Of a stretch of 64,000 nt of DNA, positions 57,158 through 64,000 are shown in pieces. Numbering within the stretch: the first letter of the stretch is position 1; every line of letters starts with the position of its first letter. The notes beneath the pieces are model-generated. The model saw only the letters and a list, made by a program, of their open reading frames with translations. It did not search any database and was not told the origin of the DNA. The stretch comes from Jiangella alba (lineage in GTDB: Bacteria; Actinomycetota; Actinomycetes; Jiangellales; Jiangellaceae), in the NCBI RefSeq assembly GCF_900106035.1, contig NZ_FNUC01000003.1:1598501-1662500 (forward strand), read 5' to 3'. The translations under genes and the position numbers were made by a program.

Positions 57158-58204
57158 TCAGGTTCTGGGCCGCCGGGTGGGTGGTTCGGGTCGCCGGCCG
57201 GTCGATTCGCGGGGGACGAACCGCGCGGGCGGCAGGTCGGTGTCGCCGGGGTTCTCGCCGGCGATCTCCTGCAGCAGCACCCGTGCGGCGACGGCGCCCC
57301 AGCTGACCGCGTCGGTGGCCACGGTGCTGAGCGCGGGGTAGATGTGCTCGGCGATGTCGCTGCCGTCGAATCCGGTGATCGAGAGGTGCTCCGGCACGCG
57401 CAGCCCGGCCCGTTGCGCGAATCCGAGCCCGGCGATCGCCATCGGGTCGTTCGCGTAGACGATGGCGGTCGGGTCCTCGTGGCGGGCGAGCAGGTCGCGC
57501 GTCGCCCGGGCGCCGTCCGCCGCCCGGAAGTCCGTCTCGACGACCATCGTCGCCCGCAGGCCCGCCCGTGCCATCGCGTCCTCGAACGCCTTCCGGCGGC
57601 GGCTGCCGTGCAGCATGCGGGCCGGACCGGCGACGTGCGCGATGCTGCGGTGGCCGAGCCCCACCAAGTGGTCGACGGCGGCCTCGATGCCGGCCCGGTC
57701 GTCCATCGACACCGCTGGAAACGGCGACGGCCCTTCCGGCCGGCCGAGCGTGACGGCGGGGACGCCCAGCTCCTCGGCGAGCGCGATACGGGCGTCGTCG
57801 TGCCGGAGGTCGGTGATGAAGATGCCGTCGACCCTGCGGTCCGCGACCAGCTTCCGGTACGCGGCCAGCTCGGCCTCCTCGTCCGGGACGACGCTCAGGA
57901 CCAGTGCCTGGCCGGCCGGCGCCAGTTCGCGTTCCACGCCCGCGATGAACGACGGGTAGAAGGGGTCGCCGGTGATGATCTCCGGGTCGCGGGTGATGAC
58001 CAGGCCCAGCGCGAACGCCCGGTTCACCGAGAGCGCGCGGGCACGCAGGCTCGGCTGCCAGCCCAGCTCGCGGGCCGCTGCGAGGATCCGCTCCCTCGTC
58101 TGCGGCGCGACGCCCGGCCGGTCGTTCAGCGCGAACGACACCAGCCCCTTGCTCACGCCCGCCCGCTCCGCGACGTCGGCGATGGTGGGTCGTTCGGTGG
58201 GCAT
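57158..58204 (-). CDS. LacI-family transcriptional regulator
   Basis: A 348-residue LacI repressor: helix-turn-helix PTIADVAERAGVSKGLVSFALNDRPGV, hinge, then a periplasmic-binding-like sugar domain (LGLVITRDPEIITGDPFYPSFIAGVERELA ... STVATDAVSWGAVAARVLLQEI). It is 147 bp upstream of the binding-protein gene on the same strand and its own promoter region carries two CCGG-centred operators, so it likely represses itself and the sugar operon. Confidence 0.93.
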   Translation of the reverse strand: MPTERPTIADVAERAGVSKGLVSFALNDRPGVAPQTRERILAAARELGWQPSLRARALSVNRAFALGLVITRDPEIITGDPFYPSFIAGVERELAPAGQALVLSVVPDEEAELAAYRKLVADRRVDGIFITDLRHDDARIALAEELGVPAVTLGRPEGPSPFPAVSMDDRAGIEAAVDHLVGLGHRSIAHVAGPARMLHGSRRRKAFEDAMARAGLRATMVVETDFRAADGARATRDLLARHEDPTAIVYANDPMAIAGLGFAQRAGLRVPEHLSITGFDGSDIAEHIYPALSTVATDAVSWGAVAARVLLQEIAGENPGDTDLPPARFVPRESTGRRPEPPTRRPRT

Positions 58205-58235
58205 CGGCGGGCGCCTCCGTTGGCGGTTGCTGCTG

Positions 58236-58272
58236 CTAAACCGGTTTAGGATCGGAGCCTATACCGGTTTAG
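58236..58272. promoter_or_regulatory. two LacI operators upstream of the regulator
   Basis: CTAAACCGGTTTAG (58236-58249) is a perfect 14-bp palindrome with the LacI-type central CCGG; a second, TATACCGGTTTAG (58260-58272), lies with its centre 23 bp away, about two helical turns. Spacing on one DNA face suits two repressor dimers. Confidence 0.78.
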
Positions 58273-59186
58273 TCCCGTCGGCAAGGGCGGTCGCCGTCGC
58301 TGCTGCCGCTGTCGCCGCTCGCTCCGCGGCCGTGACCGCGTGTGGTCGCTCTGGCCGCCTGTCGCCGGGGCCGCCCTGTGCGGTGGACCGCTCAAATGCG
58401 GGGGGCGCGCTCTGCGGTGGAGCCGCGCTTCTGGGTGGGGTCGCGGTTCGCGGCGTGGCGGCGCCTTCGCGGTGGGCCCGCGCTTCGGGGCGGGGCCCGC
58501 GCCCCGCGATGGGGCCACCGTGCGGTGGACGGCTTTCTGCGGTGGGGCCGGGCTCTGCGGTGGAGTCGTGCTTCTGCGTGGGGTCGCGGTTCGCGGCGTG
58601 GCGGCCCTTCGCGGTGGACCCGCGTTTCCGGGCGGGGTCTGCGCCATGCGGGTGGGCCGCCCTTCGCCACGGTGGTCGCGGGCCTTCCGTGCCCGCCGTT
58701 GGCGGGGCATGGGCCCTCATCGGCCGATCCGCCCGCCCGTCGGCCGCCACCGACCCGCTGGGGGCCACGTCCGCCGAGGGCCACGTCCGCTGGAGGTGCG
58801 CTCTGGCTCAAGTATTCGGGCGTGCTGGGAGCCGCGGTCGGACCAGCCGGGGGGTGTTGCCTGCGCCGAGCTGCCGCGGTCGACTACCGCTTCCGAACCG
58901 CCGCTGTCGTGCCGCCGGCGCCGAGGTGCCGCTGTCGAACCGCCGCCGAGTGGCCGGTGCCTAGCGGTCGGCGCAGAGCGGCTGCTGCCGAACCGGCGGT
59001 GCCGCTACCTGGGCGTCCCAGCCGAGCTCAGCGGCCGGGACGCGCCTCCGTCACACCCGGGGCCGGCGTCCGCACATCCGGCGGACAGCCCGGCCCCCGC
59101 ATCCCGGCGAACAGGGGCGCCGACCCGGCCAGCGGCGACCACCGAAGAGCCCCAGCGAGCCCCGTCGCCCAGGAGACCCGGGCGTG
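58273..59186. other. gene-free low-complexity region
   Basis: About 900 bp of very G/C-rich DNA with long open frames on both strands that encode only Arg/Pro/Ala/Gly-biased sequence without start sites or conserved motifs. It contains a 143-bp tandem duplication (58376-58661) and later repeats of CCGAACCGCCGCTGTCG-like words (58880-59010). I support no gene here. Confidence 0.6.
58376..58661. repeat. two-unit 143-bp tandem duplication
   Basis: The unit beginning GTGCGGTGGACCG at 58378 recurs at about 58521, and CTCTGCGGTGG at 58410 recurs at 58553; a shared stretch GTGGGGTCGCGGTTCGCGG lies in each. Divergence between units is moderate, mainly transitions and small length changes. Confidence 0.7.
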
Positions 59187-59570
59187 TCAGCGCCCGCCGG
59201 CCTGCCAGAGGCCGAGCACGTTGCCCTCGCTGTCGCGGAAGTAGGCCGCGTACCCCATGCCCATGACCTCGGCCTTCGGCAGGACCACCGCTCCGCCCAG
59301 TCGCTGCACCGCCGCCAGTGCCGCGTCGACGTCGTCGACGCCGATGGTGACGATGGGGCCGGGGCGGTCGGCGTCGCGGGTGAACATGCCGCCGTTGATG
59401 GCGCCCGCCTCCTTGGGCCGCCCGGCCTCGTCGACCGGGGTGGTGGAGACCATCGTGTAGTCGACGTCCGGCATGGGCGTGACGTCCCAGCCGAAGGCGT
59501 CGCGGTAGAACCCGCGGGCCCGCTCGACGTCGTCGGCGGGGATCTCGAAGTGTACGACTTGTCCGGTCAT
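59187..59570 (-). CDS. VOC (glyoxalase-fold) protein
   Basis: A 127-residue vicinal-oxygen-chelate protein: VVHFEIPADDVERARGFYRDAFGWDVTPMPDVDYTMVST, INGGMFTRD and YAAYFRDSEGNVLGLWQ. It resembles the CFP30B/extradiol-like hydroxylase group, but activity is unknown. ATG at 59570 with GAGGGGG upstream. Divergent to the next gene. Confidence 0.83.
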   Translation of the reverse strand: MTGQVVHFEIPADDVERARGFYRDAFGWDVTPMPDVDYTMVSTTPVDEAGRPKEAGAINGGMFTRDADRPGPIVTIGVDDVDAALAAVQRLGGAVVLPKAEVMGMGYAAYFRDSEGNVLGLWQAGGR

Positions 59571-59676
59571 GGCGACCGCCCCCTCGAACTGCTCCTTCGT
59601 CGAGCCTAGACCCGTTCCACCGGCCGGAGCTGACGTAGATTCGAAGCAGCCGACGGAGCACATGAAGGAGCCGACC

Positions 59677-60573
59677 ATGGCGCACAGTCCCAGGACCATC
59701 CAGCCGGGCGACGTCCAGGACGAGCGGGTGGCCCGGTTGTCGCTGACCGCCGCCTACACCTGGGCCTACCTGCCCACGGTCCTCGACGACGAGGGCCGCG
59801 CGGTCGACAACGCCGCGGTGGTGAACGGCCGGCTGTGGGCGTTGCGGTTCGACGAGCACCCGACGGCCGCCATGTCCGACGACCTCGACGCGCTGGCGTT
59901 CGAGGGGCTGATCTGCCGGTACGCGGTCGACGGCCAGGCGTACCTGCACGATCCGGCGTGGCGACGGCGGCAGCGGCTGGTCCGCCCGGCGAAGTCGGTG
60001 CTGCCGCGCTGCCCGGTCCACGACTCCGGCATCCGCGAGTTCGTCGGCGACACCATCACGTCGGTGCAGGACCAGGTCGGCTCCATCCTCGGCGGCGCCG
60101 CCACCAACGCCGGCACGGCGAAGGTCCGCGACACCTTCGCCCGCATCGTCGAGGACGTCACCTTCCCCGTCGACCCCTCGAAGGCGACGGCGTACGGCCA
60201 GCGCATCCGCGACTTCCTCGGCGGCGCACCCGCACGCCACGACGATCACCTCGACGACGCGGAGCGGTTCCCGGTCGCCGGCACGCTCGGTGCCGGGCCA
60301 GACCCGGCCGGCGAGGTCGAGTACGACGCCAGCGGCGCGGCCGTCGGGAAGGACAGCGCCGACCCTCTCCCCGTCGCGGACGAGCGGCCCGCGGCGGACG
60401 ACGTCTGGCGCGCCGCCACCGACCACCCGGCCGAGCCGGCCGACCCCGCCGACCAGCCCGACCAGGCCGACGCCGCCGACCAGGCCGACCCGCAGGACCC
60501 CATCGACCCGCAGGACCCCACGGACCCGCAGGACCCGACGGACCCCGCCGACCCGCAGGATCCCGCCCGCTGA
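59677..60573 (+). CDS. phage-replication-like protein with acidic DP-repeat tail
   Basis: A 298-residue protein. Residues about 15-115 (RLSLTAAYTWAYLPTVLDDEGR ... GRLWALRFDEHPTAAMSDDLDALAFEGLICRYAVDGQAYLHDPAWRRRQRLVRPAKSVLPRCP) resemble the N-terminal winged-helix domain of actinophage replication-initiator proteins. No helicase-loader domain follows; instead there is a middle region of unknown fold and, from about 250, an Asp/Pro-rich tail (DPQDPTDPQDP). The function is unknown; it may be a domesticated phage DNA-binding protein. ATG at 59677 after AAGGAG; 59662 is an alternative. dinB2 follows 36 bp later. Confidence 0.65.
   Translation: MAHSPRTIQPGDVQDERVARLSLTAAYTWAYLPTVLDDEGRAVDNAAVVNGRLWALRFDEHPTAAMSDDLDALAFEGLICRYAVDGQAYLHDPAWRRRQRLVRPAKSVLPRCPVHDSGIREFVGDTITSVQDQVGSILGGAATNAGTAKVRDTFARIVEDVTFPVDPSKATAYGQRIRDFLGGAPARHDDHLDDAERFPVAGTLGAGPDPAGEVEYDASGAAVGKDSADPLPVADERPAADDVWRAATDHPAEPADPADQPDQADAADQADPQDPIDPQDPTDPQDPTDPADPQDPAR
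60487..60564 (+). repeat. in-frame 15-bp minisatellite coding DPQDP units
   Basis: GACCCGCAGGACCCC recurs about five times with minor changes, coding a five-residue DPQDP/T unit at the C-terminus of the phage-like protein. Such arrays readily vary in copy number. Confidence 0.75.
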
Positions 60574-60609
60574 CCCCACCCTGTCAGTGCGCCGGGCCAG
60601 AATGGCCAC

Positions 60610-61629
60610 GTGTCCCGCTGGGTCCTGCACGTCGACCTCGACCAGTTCATCGCTGCCGTCGAGGTGCTGCGCCGTCCCGAGCTGGCCGGCCGCCCGGTCG
60701 TCGTCGGCGGCGACGGCGACCCGTCCAAGCGCGGCGTCGTCGCCACCGCGTCGTACGAGGCCCGCGCGTTCGGCGTGCACTCCGGCCTGCCGCTGCGCAC
60801 GGCGCTGAAACGCTGCCCCGACGCCGTCTTCCTGCCGGTCGACAAACCCGCCTACGAGGCCGTCTCCGCCGACGTCATGCAGACGCTGCGCGAGTTCGGC
60901 ACCGTCGAGGTGCTCGGCTGGGACGAGGCGTTCCTCGACGTCGGCGACCACGACCCCGAGACGACGGCGCGGAGCATCCAGCGCCGCGTCCGCGCGGCCA
61001 CCGACCTCGACTGCACCGTCGGCATCGGCGAGAACAAACTGCAGGCCAAGCTGGCCACCGGGTTCGGCAAGCCGGCCGGCGTCGCCACGCTCACCTACGA
61101 CTCCTGGTTCGACGTGCTGGGCGAGAGCTCGACGGACGCGCTGTGGGGCGTCGGCGCGAAGACGGCGAAGAAGCTGGCCGAGCTCGGCATCCACACCGTC
61201 CGCGACCTCGCCACCACCCACCCCGACGACGTCGCCAAGCGGTTCGGCCCCACCATCGGGCCGTGGCTGGTCCGCGTGGCCCGGGGTGTCGCGTCGGCGC
61301 GGGTCAGCGGCGAGCCCTGGCTGGCCAGGTCGCGCGGCAAGGAGTTCACCTACCAGCACGACCTCGACGACTGGGACGAGGTCGCCCGCGAGGTCGCCAG
61401 GCTGGCGCACGAGGTCGCCGGCGAGGTGGTCGCCGAGGGCCGCCCGGCCGTCCGCGTCGTCGTCAAGGTCCGCCATGCCCCGTTCTTCACCTCCACCCAC
61501 GGCCACAAGCTGGCCGAGCCCACGAGCGACGCCGACGCGCTCGCCGCGGCCGCGCTGGTGGCGCTGGCCCGGTTCACCGACCACCGCCCGGTCCGGCTCC
61601 TGGGCGTGCGGGCCGAGTTCGGTACCTGA
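60610..61629 (+). CDS. dinB: DNA polymerase IV, DinB2 type (steric gate replaced)
   Basis: A 339-residue Y-family polymerase: WVLHVDLDQFIAAVEVLRRPEL with Asp9, ATASYEARAFGVHSGLPLRTALKRCPDA, the second carboxylate pair WDEAFLD (Asp105, Glu106), GIGENKLQAKLATGFGKPAGV and DALWGVGAKTAKKLAELGI (helix-hairpin-helix). The residue equivalent to the steric-gate Phe is Ile14 (Phe-Ile after Gln), as in mycobacterial DinB2, which has Leu there and can insert ribonucleotides. The GTG at 60610 follows a CAGAAT -10-like element. No beta-clamp motif is visible at the C-terminus. Confidence 0.92.
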   Translation: MSRWVLHVDLDQFIAAVEVLRRPELAGRPVVVGGDGDPSKRGVVATASYEARAFGVHSGLPLRTALKRCPDAVFLPVDKPAYEAVSADVMQTLREFGTVEVLGWDEAFLDVGDHDPETTARSIQRRVRAATDLDCTVGIGENKLQAKLATGFGKPAGVATLTYDSWFDVLGESSTDALWGVGAKTAKKLAELGIHTVRDLATTHPDDVAKRFGPTIGPWLVRVARGVASARVSGEPWLARSRGKEFTYQHDLDDWDEVAREVARLAHEVAGEVVAEGRPAVRVVVKVRHAPFFTSTHGHKLAEPTSDADALAAAALVALARFTDHRPVRLLGVRAEFGT

Positions 61630-61733
61630 CGAACCGACCTCGCGAATGCTCTGGACTCAGGACCTGGGTGAGAGGACCATGTGCCCAGGGTGGGAGGGCG
61701 CGCCCGCAGGCGCGAGGGAAACGGGGTGGAACG

Positions 61734-62333
61734 ATGGGGATCGTGTCTCCGGGGTTCCGGAGGAGAAGGCACGACGCTGACGTCCAGCTGCCGCCGGGGC
61801 AGTACCTGACCGAGGACTTCCCGGTGCTGTCCGCCGGGCCGACGCCGAACATCTCGCTGGACCGGTGGGAGTTCACCATCGCCAGCGAGACCGGCCAGGA
61901 GTACCGGTGGACGTGGGACGAGCTGCTCGAGCTGCCGGCCGAGGAGCCGACGGTCGACATCCACTGCGTCACGAAGTGGTCCAAGTTGGCCACGTCCTGG
62001 CGCGGGGTGTCGCTGGACCTGCTGATGGAGGACGTCGACACGACGGCCGACTACGCGCTGGTGCACTGCTACGGGGGCTACACGACGAACCTGCCGCTCG
62101 AGGACCTACTCGACGGCAGGGCGTGGGTCGTCTACGAGTTCGAGGGCTCCGAGCTGGCGCCGCAGCACGGCGGTCCGGCCCGGCTGCTGGTGCCGCACCT
62201 GTACTTCTGGAAGTCGGCGAAGTGGGTGCGCGGCCTGCAGCTGCTCGAGTTCGACGAGCCGGGGTTCTGGGAGAGCGTCGGCTACCACAACTACGGTGAC
62301 CCGTGGCGCGAGCAGCGCTACGCGGGCGATTGA
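61734..62333 (+). CDS. molybdopterin-dependent oxidoreductase (sulfite-oxidase/MsrP-like)
   Basis: A 199-residue SUOX-fold protein with the Mo-binding cysteine in VDIHCVTKWSKL (Cys78), WRGVSLDLLMEDV, LVHCYGGYTTNLPLEDL, LAPQHGGPARLLVPHLYFWKSAKWVRGLQLLE and DEPGFWE. No signal peptide, so it is cytoplasmic. It overlaps the following flavin reductase by three bases (TTGA), which suggests that the two form an electron-transfer pair. Substrate unknown. Confidence 0.88.
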   Translation: MGIVSPGFRRRRHDADVQLPPGQYLTEDFPVLSAGPTPNISLDRWEFTIASETGQEYRWTWDELLELPAEEPTVDIHCVTKWSKLATSWRGVSLDLLMEDVDTTADYALVHCYGGYTTNLPLEDLLDGRAWVVYEFEGSELAPQHGGPARLLVPHLYFWKSAKWVRGLQLLEFDEPGFWESVGYHNYGDPWREQRYAGD

Positions 62334-63067
62334 ACGCCCGCCTCGAGTGGCGCGTCGCGACCCTCGCCGGCATCCGCACCGAGACCGCGACCGCCCGGAC
62401 GTTGCTGCTCGACGTCCCCGGCTGGCCCGGCCACGTGCCCGGGCAGCACGTCGACGTCCGGCTGACCGACGAGGACGGTTACAGCACCCAGCGCAGCTAC
62501 TCGCTGGCCGCGCCGGCCGACGGCGACCGCGTCGAGCTCACCGTTCAACGGGTGAACAACGGTGAGGTGTCGGAGTACCTGACGGACACGTTCGCCGTCG
62601 GCGACCCGGTCGAGCTGCGCGGCCCGGTCGGCGGCTGGTTCGTCTGGCACCCGTCGCGGACGGCGCCGGCGCTGCTGGTGGCGGGTGGGTCGGGCATCGT
62701 CCCGCTGATGGCGATGGTCCGGTCCCGGCGCGACGCGCGCAGCCGGGCGCCGTTCCGGCTCATCCACTCCGTCCGCTCGCCGTCCGACCAGTTCTACGCG
62801 TCCGAACTGCGCCGAGCCGCCCGCGACGACGGCGGGCTCGACATCGCCACGCTGTTCACCCGGTCGGCGCCGGCCGGGTCCGTGCGCACGCCGGGCCGCA
62901 TCGGCCCCGCCGACCTCGAGCTGTACGGCTGGCCGCCGCAGTTCGAGCCGACGTGCTTCGTCTGCGGCCCGACCGGGTTCGTCGAGAAGGTGGCGAACAC
63001 GCTGGTCGGACTGGGCCACGACCCGCGCCGCATCCGCACCGAGCGGTTCGGCCCGACAGGAGACTGA
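62330..63067 (+). CDS. FAD/NAD(P)H ferredoxin-reductase-like protein
   Basis: A 245-residue FNR-fold reductase: FAD motif RSYSLAAP, then GGWFVWHPS, the NAD(P) motif VAGGSGIVPLMAMV and CFVCGPTGFVEKVANTLVGLG at the C-terminus. No iron-sulfur domain is attached. TTG start overlapping the molybdoenzyme stop; it is the likely electron partner of that enzyme and precedes the zinc-ribbon gene by one base. Confidence 0.88.
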   Translation: MNARLEWRVATLAGIRTETATARTLLLDVPGWPGHVPGQHVDVRLTDEDGYSTQRSYSLAAPADGDRVELTVQRVNNGEVSEYLTDTFAVGDPVELRGPVGGWFVWHPSRTAPALLVAGGSGIVPLMAMVRSRRDARSRAPFRLIHSVRSPSDQFYASELRRAARDDGGLDIATLFTRSAPAGSVRTPGRIGPADLELYGWPPQFEPTCFVCGPTGFVEKVANTLVGLGHDPRRIRTERFGPTGD

Positions 63068-63068
63068 C

Positions 63069-63338
63069 ATGACTGACGACTACCAGGACGGCAACGCCCT
63101 GGCCGGCCCGCTCGCCGAGCTGTTCGCCGTCGACGTCACCGCCGCCACCGGACGCTGTGTGAGCTGCGGCGACACCCGCCGGGTCGCGGACCTGCGGGTG
63201 TACGGCCACGCGCAGGGCTGGGTGGCGCGCTGCCCGAGCTGCGAGCACGTCATCCTGCGGCTGGTCCGGGCGCCCGACGCGGCGTGGCTGGACCTCCAGG
63301 GCACGGTGAGCCTGCGCGTCCCGCTGCCGCCGGCCTGA
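63069..63338 (+). CDS. DUF6510-like zinc-ribbon protein
   Basis: An 89-residue protein with [38 protein letters not shown], i.e. two CxxC knuckles for zinc. Such a small protein regularly follows the molybdoenzyme/FNR pair in actinobacteria, so it probably belongs to the same three-gene unit. Role unknown. Confidence 0.8.
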   Translation: MTDDYQDGNALAGPLAELFAVDVTAATGRCVSCGDTRRVADLRVYGHAQGWVARCPSCEHVILRLVRAPDAAWLDLQGTVSLRVPLPPA

Positions 63339-63360
63339 CGCCGTCGTCGATACTGGCGCG

Positions 63361-63993
63361 GTGGAGACGGCGACGATCGACCGCGCGTTCCTGGCCCGGC
63401 CCGGCCTCGAGGTGGCACCCGACCTCCTCGGCAGCGTGCTGCGGCACACGACGCCGGAGGGGACGGTGGCGGTGCGGCTGACCGAGGTCGAGGCGTACCA
63501 GGGCGCCGACGATCCGGGCTCGCACGCCTTCCGCGGCCGCACCCCGCGCAACGACGTCATGTTCGGGCCGGCCGGCCACCTCTACGTCTACTTCACCTAC
63601 GGCATGCACTTCTGCGCCAACGTGGTGTGCGACGTCGACGGGACGGCGACGGCGGTGCTGCTGCGGGCCGGCGAGGTGATCGAGGGCCCCGCGCTGGCGG
63701 CGTCCCGGCGGCTGTCCGCGCGGACGGCGCGCGAGTACGCCCGCGGCCCGGCCCGTCTGACGTCCGCCCTGGGTCTCGGCCGTCCCGACAACGGCGCCGA
63801 CCTGTGCGTTGCCGACTCGCCGACGCAGCTGCTCCCGGGCCCGCCGGTCGACGGCGGCCGGGTGCGGACCGGCCCGCGGGTCGGCGTCAGCGGCGCCGGC
63901 GGTGACGGCGTCGCGTTCCCGTGGCGCTTCTGGCTGGACGGCGAGCCGACGGTGTCGCCGTACCGGCCGCACGTGCCCAAGCGCCGTAAGTGA
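63361..63993 (+). CDS. mpg: 3-methyladenine DNA glycosylase
   Basis: A 210-residue Aag/MPG-type glycosylase: [69 protein letters not shown] (catalytic Glu in EVEAY), [11 protein letters not shown] and [17 protein letters not shown]. It removes alkylated purines. The GTG at 63361 lies six bases after GATACT, a leaderless arrangement. Confidence 0.93.
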   Translation: METATIDRAFLARPGLEVAPDLLGSVLRHTTPEGTVAVRLTEVEAYQGADDPGSHAFRGRTPRNDVMFGPAGHLYVYFTYGMHFCANVVCDVDGTATAVLLRAGEVIEGPALAASRRLSARTAREYARGPARLTSALGLGRPDNGADLCVADSPTQLLPGPPVDGGRVRTGPRVGVSGAGGDGVAFPWRFWLDGEPTVSPYRPHVPKRRK

Positions 63994-64000
63994 TTCGCGC

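Noticed and set aside
58259..59266. Several long Arg/Pro-rich ORFs on both strands after the LacI operators
   Set aside because: No ribosome sites, no recognisable domains, and overlapping open frames on both strands are expected by chance at this GC content and repeat structure.
60487..60564. CRISPR-like short repeats
   Set aside because: The repeats are contiguous, in-frame and code DPQDP units; there are no spacers and no cas genes.

Overview
This is a high-GC chromosomal segment from a filamentous-type actinobacterium. Evidence: pervasive G/C third positions, many GTG starts, leaderless promoters of the form TAnnnT a few bases before the start codon, F420-dependent enzymes, a PASTA kinase, a DinB2-type polymerase and the usual actinobacterial order infC-rpmI-rplT ... 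pheS-pheT ... argCJBDFRH. The content is reminiscent of Jiangella or its relatives, but that genus guess is not proven by the sequence.

Layout. (1) 1-4770: a beta-lactam locus with a LysR regulator, two class A beta-lactamase-like proteins (one cut by the window edge) and a MecA/PBP2a-like lipoprotein transpeptidase. (2) 4759-9557: OafA-type acyltransferase with an SGNH domain, PPi-dependent phosphofructokinase and class II DAHP synthase. (3) 9554-13418: two glyoxalase-fold proteins and a large ATPase regulator with an N-terminal LuxR helix-turn-helix. (4) 13415-18100: a sulfur-acquisition operon (short leader peptide, orphan winged-helix protein, sulfate-binding lipoprotein, CysT, CysW, CysA, FMN reductase), followed by a divergent threonine aldolase and a TauE/SafE exporter. 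(5) 20281-25415: a 166-bp palindromic element, class I DAHP synthase, endonuclease IV, PASTA kinase and an SseB-like protein. (6) 25416-27093: a repeat-rich gap with an IS982-family insertion sequence, a DNA-damage-type promoter repeat and two large inverted repeats. (7) 27094-36954: DUF1844 protein, infC (apparent ATC start), rpmI, rplT, an rRNA methyltransferase, an orphan VapB antitoxin, a tandem repeat carrying two more damage-type promoters, two F420-linked oxidoreductases, a MOSC protein, pheS, pheT and a short-chain dehydrogenase. (8) 37038-46342: Uma2 protein, aminoglycoside-phosphotransferase-fold protein, the tightly overlapping arginine operon with an ArgR-type operator on its promoter, and a macrodomain protein. 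(9) 46343-50305: a small unknown membrane ORF, a methyltransferase, an MmcQ/YjbR protein and a TgpA-like transglutaminase. (10) 50317-58272: a carbohydrate operon under a LacI regulator (binding lipoprotein, two permeases, GH130 enzyme, secreted glycosidase-like protein, unknown protein). (11) 58273-63993: a low-complexity tandem repeat zone, a glyoxalase-fold protein, a phage-replication-like protein with an acidic repeat tail, DinB2 polymerase lacking the usual steric-gate residue, a molybdopterin oxidoreductase plus flavin reductase pair, a zinc-ribbon protein and 3-methyladenine DNA glycosylase.

How the parts work together. The arginine genes cover acetylglutamate metabolism to argininosuccinate cleavage except argA/argG-type steps, and include their own repressor. 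The sulfur operon is a complete sulfate importer with an attenuator-like peptide at its front. The sugar operon couples import of an oligosaccharide with an intracellular GH130 enzyme and a secreted hydrolase-like protein. Two distinct DAHP synthases stand about 11 kb apart. Several non-coding palindromes and a promoter-bearing dispersed repeat are the least explained parts of the window. No tRNA, rRNA or CRISPR array was recognised.
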